DNA from: Callipepla californica brunnescens
Lineage: Eukaryota > Chordata > Aves > Galliformes > Odontophoridae
Direction: 5' to 3'
DNA length: 64,000 bases
Assembly: GCA_023055505.1 (NCBI GenBank)
Contig: JALIRH010000146.1
Location: 1-64,000 of the forward strand
In this document: piece after piece, positions 13,042 to 24,534 of the stretch
Layout: each line of letters opens with the position of its first letter
Position numbering within the stretch: position 1 is the stretch's first letter
Made by a program: the position numbers and the translations under genes
The notes under the pieces: model-generated
What the model was told of the DNA's origin: nothing
What the model saw: only the letters and a program-made list of their open reading frames with translations
Database searches by the model: none

Positions 13042-15615
13042 CACACACAGTGCACACAGTGAACACACACACAGTGCACACACACACACATATTGCACAC
13101 ACACACACACAGTGTACACATACAGAACACGCACACACACAGTGTGCATGCACACACACATACTGCACACACATCAACACACACAAACACACAGTGCACA
13201 CACAAACGCACACACAGTATACACTCACACAGTGTACACACAGTGCACACACAAACAGTGTGCACACACGAACACACACAAACACACAGTTCACATGCGC
13301 ACACAGTGGACACACACACAGTGCGCATGCACGGACTGTGCACACTTACAAACACACAGTGTACACACAGTGCACAAACACGCAAAGTGCACATACACAC
13401 TGCACAACAGTGCACACACACACACACAGTGCACACGCACACGCACATAGTGCAAACACACACACTGCACACACACACACACAGTCCATACACGCAAAGA
13501 GTATGAACTCACAGTGCACACAAACACACACACTGCGCAAACAATGCACACTCACACGCACACAGTGCACACACACACATTACACACTCACACACAGTAC
13601 ATGCACACAGAACACACACAAACACACAGTGCACACACACACAGTGCACACACACACACACATTGCACACAGTGCACACACACATTGCACACAGTGCACA
13701 CAGTGCACACACGCATTGCACACACAGTGCACACACACACACACACAGTGCACACACACAGTGCACACACACACACATAGTGCACACACCGTGCTCAAAC
13801 ACACACCTTGCACATACAGTGAAAACACACACACACACACAGTGTACACTGTGAACACACACAGTACACACACACACATTTTACACACTCACACATTTTG
13901 CACACACACAGTGTACACACAGTGCGCACACAAACAGTGTACACACACGAACGCACACAAAGACACAGTGCACACAAAGACACAGTGGACACACACACAG
14001 TGCACACACACACACATTGCACGCACAGTGCACACACAGAAAGTGCACAAACACACAAATTGCACTTATACACAGTGCACATCAGTGCACACACACACAG
14101 AACACGCACACAAACACAGTGCACATATACACAGTGCAAAACACTGCACACACACACACACAGTGCACACACACACACACAGTGCACACACTGTGACCAC
14201 GCACACTGCACACACAGTGCACACACACACACACAATACACAATCACACACACAGAGTGCAGAGAGACTAACTGCAAACACTGTGCACACGCACACTGCA
14301 AACACTGTGCACACACACACATGGTGCACAGACATACACACACACACACACACGGTGCACACAGTGCGCACACGCAGTGCACACACAGTGCACACACAGT
14401 GCACACATACACAGAACACACACACACGGTGCACACACAAACTGCACACACAGAGCACGCACACACACACAGTGCACACACACACAGAGCACACACAATG
14501 CACACAAACACACACACTGCGCACAATGTGACCACACACACTACACACTCTGTGCACGCACACACACACACACAGCAAAAACACACACACAGAGTGCAAA
14601 AGACACACTGCACACACTGTGCACAAGCACACTGCAAACACTGTGCGCACACACAGACACACACACTGCACACAGTGCGCACACGCAGTGCAGACACAGT
14701 GCACACACACACAGTGCACACACACACACTGCACACACACAGAGATTGCGAACACACAGTGCACACACACACACACACACACTGCGCAAACAATGCACAC
14801 TTACACAGGCACACACACGATCACACACACACACACAGTGCACACACAAACACACACACACAGGGCACACAGTGCACACAAGCAGTGCAGACACAGTGCA
14901 CACACACACAGAACACACACACACAGTGTCCACACACAGACAGTGCACACAGTGCACACAGTGCACACGCACACAGTGCGCACACACACATTGCACACAT
15001 ACACACACACAGTGCACACGCACACAGTGCACGCACACACAGTGCACACGTACACACAGAACACACAGTGGACACACACACACAGTGAACACACTGTGAC
15101 CACTCAAACTGCACACACTGTGCAAACACACACACACACACAACACACAAACAAACACACACCGTGCACAGAGGCACACTGTACACACTGTGCACACGCA
15201 CACTGTAAACACTGTACACACACACACACACACAGTGCACACACAGTGCACACACACACACACAGTGCACACAGTGCACACACAGAAAGTGCACAAACAC
15301 ACAAAGTGCACATATACACAGTGCACAACAGTGCACAAACACACAATACACAAACACAAACAGTGCACAGAAACACACTACACACACTGTGCACACGCAC
15401 ACTGCAAACACTGTGCACACACACACACACAGTCCACACAGAGCACAAACAGTGCAGAAACAGTGCACACACACAGAGTGCACACAGAGTGCACACAGTG
15501 CACACACACACACACAGTGGACAAACTGTGCACAAACACACACCGTGCACATAAAGTGCACACACACAGTGCACACTGTGAACACACACACAGTGCACAC
15601 ACACACATATTGCAC
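13042..15615. repeat. 2.74-kb satellite higher-order unit, second copy
   Basis: Second copy at offset 2742; it loses similarity after about 15612. The right array contains the landmark block only once (about 50.2-52.7 kb). Confidence 0.8.
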
Positions 15616-18600
15616 ATACACACACACACAGTGCACACACACACACACACAGTGCACACACACACATATTGCACATACACACACACACAGTGCACACACA
15701 CACACAGTGCACAAACACACACAATGCACACACACGAACACACACACACAATGCACACACAAACACACACACAGTATACACACACACAGTGTACACACAG
15801 TGCACACACATACAGTATACACACACGAACACACACAAATAAACAATGCACACAGTGGACACACACACAGTGCACATGCACACACACTGCACACACAGAA
15901 AATGCAAAAAGACACAAAGTGCTCATAAACACTGTGCACAACAGTGCACACACACACAGGACACACGCACACACACACACACAGAACACACACACAGCGC
16001 ACACAAACACACAGTGCACAAACACACAGTGCACACAAACACACACACTGCGCACAATGTGACCACACACACTGCACAATCTGTGCACGCACACACACAC
16101 TTACAATGCACAAACACACACACAGAGTGCACAAAGACACACTGCACACACTGTGCACACGCACACTGCAAACACTGTGCACACACACACACACACACTG
16201 CACACAGTGCGCACACGCAGTGCAGACACAATGCACACACACAAAGTCCACACACACACAGTGCACACACACACACACACAGTGCACATACACACACACA
16301 CAGTGCACGCAAACACAGTGCACACGTATACACAGAGCACACAGTGCACACGCACGGACAGTGCACAAACACACACAGTGCACATATACACAGTGCACAA
16401 CAGTGCACACACACAGTGCAGACACAGTGCACACACACGCAGTGCACACAGTGCACTCACACAGTGCACACAGTGCGAACACGCCGTGCAGACACAGTGC
16501 ACACACACACAGAACACACGCACACAGTCCATACACACACAGTGCACACACAGTGCACACACACATTGCACACAGTGCACACACACACATTGCACGCACA
16601 CACACACACTGCACACACATACACAGTACACACACACACAAACAGTACAAACACAGTGCACACACAACGCACAGCACACAAACATACAGGGCCCACACAC
16701 TGCACAAACACACACAGTGAACACAGAGTGCAAACACACATATGTAGTGCACACCCAGAGCACACACACGCACACACAGTGCTCACAGCGCATACACACA
16801 CACTGCACACACACACAGTTCACACACACACACTCCACAAACCCACATTGCACACACAGTGCGCACACACACAGTGCTCACACACATACAAGTTGCACAC
16901 GCACACAGTGCACACACACACATACACACTGTGCACACACAGTGCACACACAAGACAGTGAACACACACACACACACAAAACACAGTGCAGACACACACA
17001 CTGCACACACACACAGTGCTCACGCACACACAGTGCACACATACACACCCAGTGAACGCAGTGCCCCCCCACACACAGACAACACACACACAGTACACAC
17101 ACAGAGCACACACACTCACAGTGCACACACAGTGCACACACAATGCACAGACTAACACACAGTGCACACACACACAGTGCTCACACACAATGCACCCACA
17201 CAGTGCACGCACACACACACACACACTCACACACACCATGCACACACACACACACAGTGCACACTCACACACACTGAACAAACACACAGTGCACACAGAT
17301 GCACACACACACACAGTGAACACACACAGGCACACTGAACACACAGTGCACACACAGTGCACACACTCACACAGAACACACACGCACACAGTGCACACAC
17401 ACACACTGCACACACACACACACACACACAGTACACACACACTGCACACACACACACAGTGCGCACAGAGTGCACACACATACACAGTCCACACACACAC
17501 ACACAGTGCGCACAGAGTGCACACACATACACAGTCCACAAACACACGCAGTGCACACACACACAGTGCACATGCACACGCAGTGCACTCACAAACACAC
17601 AGCTGACACAGTGCACACACACACACACACAGTGCACACACACACAGTGCACACACACACAGTGCACATGCACACACACAGTGCATATGCACACGCAGTG
17701 CACTCACAAACACACAGCTGAAACAGCACACACACACAGTGCACATGCACACACACACACAGTGCACACACAAAGAACACACACAGTGCACACACACTGC
17801 ACACGCACAGACAGTACACACACACACAGTGCACACACAGTGCACACACACACACATTGCACACACACACAGTGCACACACAGTGCACACACACAAAGAG
17901 CACATACACACACAGAGTGAGCACGCATGGACAGTTCACACAAACACACCCAGTGCCACACACTGCACACACACACACACACATTGCACACACAGTGTAC
18001 ACACACACATTGCGCACACACACATACAGTTCACACACAGTGCACACACACACTCACGCAAAGTGCACACACAGTGCACACAGACGCACACACACACACA
18101 GTGAACACACACAGGCACACTGAACACACAGTGCACACAGTGCACACACAGAGAGTGCACAGACACTCATAGTGCACACACACACAGTGCACACGTACAC
18201 ACTGCACACTCACAATGTGCACACTATGTGCACACACAGACAGAACACGCATGGACACAGTGCACACACACACACAGTGCACACACAAACTGCACACACA
18301 CGAATACACACAAACACACAGTGCACACACACCAAATATGCACACACACACATTGCACACTATGTGCACACACAAATAGTGCACACACACGAACACACAC
18401 AAACACACAGTGCACACTCACAAACAGTGCACACACAGTGTACACACACACAGTGCACACCGAGACAGTGCACACGCACGGACAGTAAACACACAGTGCA
18501 CACACACACAGAACATGCATGCACACAGTGCACACTCACAGACAATGCACACACACACGGTGCACACGCAAACACAGTGCACACACACACATTGTACACA

Positions 18601-19170
18601 GTGCACACACAGAAAGAGCACAGACACTCACAGTGCACACACACACACTGCACACACATTGCACAAACACACACAGTGCACACTCTCTGCACACACACAC
18701 AGTGCACACAGTGCACACGCATCCACAGTACACACACACACAAACATTACACTCACAGTGCACACACACAAACAGTGCAAACACACACTGTACACACACA
18801 CACAGTGCACACACACTGCACGCACACACAGTGAACACAGTACGCACACAAAGACATAGTGCACACACAGTGCACACACACACACAGTGCACACAGTGCT
18901 CATACACACACTGCATACACACACACTGCACACAGTGCGCACACAGTGCACACACACACAATGCTCACACACATACAAGGTGCATACGCACACAGTTCAC
19001 ACACTGACAGTGAACACACACGAACACACACAAACACACAGTGCAGACACACACACTGCACACACACACAGTGCTCACGCACACACAGTGCACACATACA
19101 CACCCAGTGCACGCACAGTGAACAATCACAGTGCACACACTCACACTGCTCACACAGTGCACACACACAG

Positions 19171-19250
19171 TGTTCTGTGTGTGTTCACTGTGTGTGTGCA
19201 CTGTGTGCACTGTGTGTGTATGTGTGCACTGTGTGTGCTTGTGCGCACAG
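19171..19250 (-). repeat. Strand-inverted (TG)n patch, left
   Basis: A patch reading TGTGTGTGCACTGTGTGC inside a CA-strand array, i.e. the satellite turned around. Sharp boundaries. The same patch lies at 59118-59197, so it predates the segmental duplication. Confidence 0.85.
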
Positions 19251-21399
19251 TGTGCACACAATGCACACACACACACAGTACATGCACACACACAGTGCAC
19301 ACACAGTGCACGCACAGACAGTGCACGGACACTCACAGTGCACACGCACGAACAGTGCGCACACGTACAGTGCACACACACACACTCCGCACACACACAA
19401 TGCGCACACAGTGCCCACACACAGTGCTCACAGACTGTGCACACACACACACAGAGCACACACACACACACAGTGCACACGCACGGTCAGTAAATACACA
19501 GTGCACACACACACACACACACAGTACGCACACAGTGCACACAGTGGACACACACACAGTGCACACGCACACAGAGAACACACACACAGAGTGCACATAT
19601 ACACAGTGCACAACACTGCACACACTCTGCACACACACACACTGCACACACTCTGCACACACACCCACACACACAATGCACAAACACACACACTGAGTGC
19701 ACAGAAACACTGCACACACTGTGCACACGCACACTGCAAACACTGTGCGCACACACACACACACACAGTGCACACACATGCAGTGCACACACACAGTGCA
19801 CACACACACTCCACAAACCCACAATGCATACACAGTGCACACACACACAGTGCTCACACACATACAAGTTGCACACGCACACAGTGCACACACACATACA
19901 CACAGTGCACACACAGTGCACACACAGACAGTGAACACACACATGCACAAACACACAGTGCAGTCACATACACTGTACACACACACAGTGCTCACGCACA
20001 CACCGTGCACACACAGTGCACAGACACTCATAGTGCACATACACACAGTGCTCACGCACGCATAGTGCACACACACACCAAGAACACACACACAGTACAC
20101 ACACAGAGCACACACACACACACACACACAGTGCACACACAAAGCACAGACTAATACAGAGTGCACACACACAGTGCTCACGCACACACCATGCACACAC
20201 AGTGCACAGACACTCACAGTGCACACACACACAGTGCTCACGCACACACAGTGCACACACACACAGTTCTCACGCACACACAGTGCACACATACACACCC
20301 AGTGCACGCACAGTGCACACACACACAGAGAACACACACACAGTGCACACACAGTGCACACACACACACACACACTCACACACACAGTGCACACACACAC
20401 ACACACACACAGTGCACACACACACACACTGAACAAGCACACAGTGCACACAGACACACACACACACACACAGTGAACACACACAGACACACTGAACACA
20501 CACACAGTGCACACACAGTGCACATACTCACACAGAACACGCGCGCACACAGAGCACACACACACACTGCACACACACACACACACACACAGTGTGCACA
20601 CACTGCACACACACACACACAGAACACGCACGCACACATTGCAGACACACACAGTGCACACACACACACTGCACACACACGAATACACACAAACACACAG
20701 TGCACACACAATCACGCACTGCACACAAACACACTTTGCACACACACACATTGCACACTATGTGCACACACACGAACACTCACACACACACAGTGCACAC
20801 ACACACACACAGTGCACACACACACACACGCAGTGCACATGCACGGACAGTGCACACACAGACACCCAGTGCACACACACAGCACACACACACACACAGT
20901 GCACACAGAGTACACACACACACACTGTCCACACACACACACACACAGTGCACACACAGTGGACACACAAACACGCACAGTGAGCACACAATGCACACAC
21001 ACACACAGTGTACACACACACAGTACACGCACACACGCAGTGCACATACAGTGCACACACAGACAGTGCACAGACACTCACAGTGCAGACACACACTGCA
21101 CACGCACGGACAGTGCACACACACACACTCCACACACACACAGTGCGCACACAGTGCCCACACACAGTGCTCACATGTACTGTGCACACACACACACAGA
21201 GCACACACACACACACAGTGCACACGCACGGTCAGTAAACACACAGTGCACACACACACAGTACACACGCAGTGCACACACGCACACAGTGGACACACAC
21301 ACAGTGCACACGCATGGACAGAGCACACACAGACACACAGTGCACACACAGTGCACACAAACACACAGAACACACACACAAACACAGTGCACATATACA

Positions 21400-21600
21400 C
21401 TGTGTGTGTGTGCACTGTGTGCTCTGTGTGTACGTGTGCACTGTGTGTGCGTGCTCTGTGTGCGTGTGCACTGTGTGTTTGTGTGTGTTCGTGTGTTTGC
21501 ACTTTCTGCGTGTTCACTGTGTGTGCACTGTGTGTACGTGTGCACTGTGTGTGTGTCCACAGTGTGAGTGTGTGCACTGTGTGCACTGTGTGTATGTGTG
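21400..21600 (-). repeat. Strand-inverted (TG)n patch, left only
   Basis: About 200 bp of TG-strand satellite, including GTTTGTGTGTGTTCGTG, the reverse complement of the common CGAACACACACAAACAC word. I find no counterpart in the right array. Confidence 0.85.
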
Positions 21601-23304
21601 CACACACAGTGCACACACACACAGTGCTCACACACACACAAAGTGCACAGACAGTGCACACACAGTGAACACACACGAACACACACAAATACACAGTGCA
21701 CACACACAGTGCACACACACACACAATGCACACATAGTGCACAGACAATTACAGTGCACACACACTCACAGTGCATACGCACTGCACACACACAGTGCAC
21801 ATGCAAACACAGTACATATGCACACACAGTGCACACACAATGCACACACACACACGGTGCACACAGAGTGCACACACATACACATTCCACACACACACAG
21901 ACAGTGCACACACAGTGCACACACACAGTACACACACACACAAACACACTGCACACGCACACAGTGCACATGAACACACAGTGCACACACAGTGCACACA
22001 CACACAGTGCACACGCACCGACAGTGAATACACACACAGTGCACACAGTGCACACTCACACAGTGCACACACACAGACAGTGCACACAAACACAGTGTGC
22101 GCAGACACACACACAGTGCACTCACACAAACATACACAGTGCACACACACACACAGGACACACACAGTGCACACACAGTGCTCACACACGCAGTTCACAT
22201 GCACGGACAGTGCATACACACACAGTGCACACACAGTGCACACACACACACAGTACACACGCACAGTGCACACAGAGTGCACACACACAAAGAGCACATA
22301 CACGCAGTGCACACACAAACACACAGTGCTCACACACAGTGCACACACACTGCACATACACACAGTACACACACATGCAGTCCACACACAGGGCACACAC
22401 ACACATTCACACAGTGCACACACACACACAAACAATTCACACACACAATGCACATGCAAACACAGTACGTATGCACACACAGTGCACACACAATGCACAC
22501 ACACACATGGTACACACAGAGTGCACACACATACACATTCCACACACACACAGACAGTGCACACACAGTGCACACACACAGTACACACACACTGCACACG
22601 CACACAGTGCACATGAACACACAGTGCACACACAGTGCACACACAAACACACAGTGCACACGGAGTGCACACACACACAGTACACACACACACACATAGT
22701 GCACACACAGTACACACACACAAACACAGTGCACACACAGTTCACACACACTGTGCACACACAAACACACACACATACACTGTTCACACACACAGTGCAC
22801 ACACACACACAGTGCAAACACACGGTACACACACAGTGCACAAACACACACAGTGCACACACAGTGCACACACACACACAGTGCACACACAAAGAACACA
22901 CACACACAGTGCACACACAGTGCACACAGACACAGTACACAAACACGCAGTGCACACACAGTACACACACACACATTGCACACACACTCAGTGCACACAC
23001 AGAAACACAATGCACACACACACAGTGCACACTCAGACTCAGTGCACACACAGTGCACACACAGTGCACACACACAGTTCACACACACACAGTAAACACA
23101 CACACACAGTGCACACACAGTGCACACACACATTACACACACACACACAGTGCACACACACACACACACGGTTCACACACACAGTGCACACACAGTGCAC
23201 ACACACACAGCGCACACACACATACAAAGTGCACACGCACACACTGCACACACACAGTGCAAATGCACAGACAGTGCAAACACACACACCACGTGCGCAC
23301 ACAC

Positions 23305-23412
23305 TGTGTTTGTGTGCAGTGTGTGTATGTGTGTGTGTGCACTGTGTGCGTGAGCACTTTGTATGTTTGGGAGCACTGTGTGTGTGTGTACTGTGTGCGC
23401 ACACTGTGTGTG
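23305..23412 (-). repeat. Strand-inverted (TG)n patch at array end
   Basis: TG-strand satellite forming the right edge of the left array, directly before the integrase remnant. It lies outside the matched part of the two copies. Confidence 0.85.
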
Positions 23413-23464
23413 CCATGTAGATGTTCGTTTTCCATGGAGCCGGGCAACCAAAGAACAATAAAAT

Positions 23465-24010
23465 AACCATCAGGTAGATCGAGCTGCCAAAGTTAAGGTG
23501 GCTCAAGTAGACTTGGATTGGCAACACAAGGGTGAATTATATCTAGCTCGGTGGGCCCATGAGACCTCGGGCCATCAAGGAAGAGACGCAACACAGAAGT
23601 GGGCTAGAGACCGAGGGGTGGACTTAACTATGGACGCTATTGCACAGGTTATCCATGACTGTGACACATGTGCCATAATTAAACAAGCCAAGAGGATGAA
23701 ACCTCTTTGCGGGGAAGGGTGATGGCAAAAAGATAAAGAGGCGAGGCAGGTTGTTTGTATCACCTTGCCGCGCTCACCATGGTGGAGGCAACCACTGGGT
23801 GGCTTGAAACATATGCAGTACCGCATGCTACCGCCCAAAACACCATCTTAGGTCCCGAGAAACAAGTCCTGTGTTGACATGGCACTCCAGAGAGAATTGA
23901 GACAGATAATGGGACTCATTTCAAAAATTCTCTTGTAAAGAGTTGGGCCCAAGAGTCGATTTATCATATCCCCTATCGCGCAGCATCTTCTGGTAAAATT
24001 GAAAGGTGCA
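23465..24010 (+). pseudogene. Retroviral pol (integrase) remnant
   Basis: An open stretch to 23722 encodes the end of RNase H and the start of integrase. It carries an HHCC-type zinc-binding motif: WAHETSGH, then CDTC about 36 residues later. After a stop at the end of that frame, integrase core similarity continues in other frames: an ETDNGTHF-like stretch with the second catalytic aspartate near 23900 and an SGKIER-like stretch with the catalytic glutamate near 23989-24009. Stops and frame changes make it dead. Whether it belonged to the same element as the env remnants cannot be told. Confidence 0.8.
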
Positions 24011-24240
24011 GTGGGTATCGGGCATTGGGAAGGAGCCCAAAGGAGTGAGTGGTGAGAAATGAAATGGGAGGGGCTCCAGATATTTTTCTTTTTTTTTTTA
24101 TTTTTTTTTGTTTTCTTTTTTTTTTTTTTAATTATTTTTATTTTTATATATATATATATACATATTATTTATTTATTTATTTTTCAATTTGATATTATTT
24201 TAAGGAAATTTGTAAACGTCTTTAACGCTTCCCTGTGTTT
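24011..24240. repeat. T-rich and AT low-complexity tract
   Basis: Long T runs (24088-24133), a (TA)n stretch and TATTTATTTATTT. On the minus strand this reads as several overlapping AATAAA words (about 24165-24182), well placed as polyadenylation signals for the coiled-coil gene ending at 24469. No gene on the plus strand. Confidence 0.6.
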
Positions 24241-24468
24241 TGTGACACTTCTCATCCTGGAGGTGAGTTCCAGGCAGAGTCAGCCCCGCACAGATCCCTC
24301 CTCCAGCGGTGCCTGGGGCTCAGGTCGCGCTCCTTCTGCCCTTGGGCTGTAGTTGGTTCTCATTCTGTTCGCGTCCTGCTGCTGCTCGCTGATCTTCCCG
24401 AGTTCTCCCTCGAAGGAAACCAGCTCCAACTTGGAAACAGCCAGCTCCTCTTTCATCATAGCCAGCGT

Positions 24469-24534
24469 TTACTCACGGACACAGTGCAACATCTCCCAGC
24501 GCTGAGCTTGGCTGCTCAGCTTTTGCAGTTCCTC
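24469..24534 (-). CDS. Coiled-coil gene terminal exon
   Basis: After a TCACAG acceptor the frame reads EELQKLSSQAQRWEMLHC and stops at TAA (24469-24471). It is related to exon 3 but lacks that exon's first five codons. The stop sits within CCGTGAGTAAACG, where exon 3 has CAA. Because GTGAGTAA is also a strong donor consensus, splicing onward from about 24477 is an alternative. Downstream sequence still resembles coiled-coil coding for about 60 bp. Confidence 0.5.
   Translation of the reverse strand, partial: EELQKLSSQAQRWEMLHCVRE

Larger units (their letters stand above)
1..23205. repeat. Left copy of tandem segmental duplication
   Basis: This block is repeated in direct orientation at 36888-61097. 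The match begins at base 1 (base 1 pairs with 36888), so the copy continues off the left edge. Up to about 2.7 kb the copies differ by a GCC repeat (11 versus 9 units), one substitution (near 2408 / 39289) and one G-tract length change. The satellite part differs by several large tandem gains. Similarity is lost inside the satellite near 23205/61097. False duplication of two haplotypes by an assembler is a live alternative. Confidence 0.9.
5493..23412. repeat. CA/GTGCAC satellite, left copy, part 2
   Basis: Continuation of the same satellite for about 17.9 kb without any unique island. It has higher-order structure: a 2.02-kb tandem duplication (5868-9909) and a 2.74-kb tandem duplication (10300-15615), both single in the right copy, and three patches where the strand flips to (TG)n (19171-19250, 21400-21600, 23305-23412). 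Variant words (CAAACATTGCAC, GGGCAGTGCACAC, TTTTACACACTC) mark homologous positions between copies. No gene is seen. Confidence 0.95.

Noticed and set aside
2759..23412. Regular repeat-spacer look of the array suggesting a CRISPR
   Set aside because: The spacers are the same CA repeat, the period is irregular and the context is a vertebrate genome.
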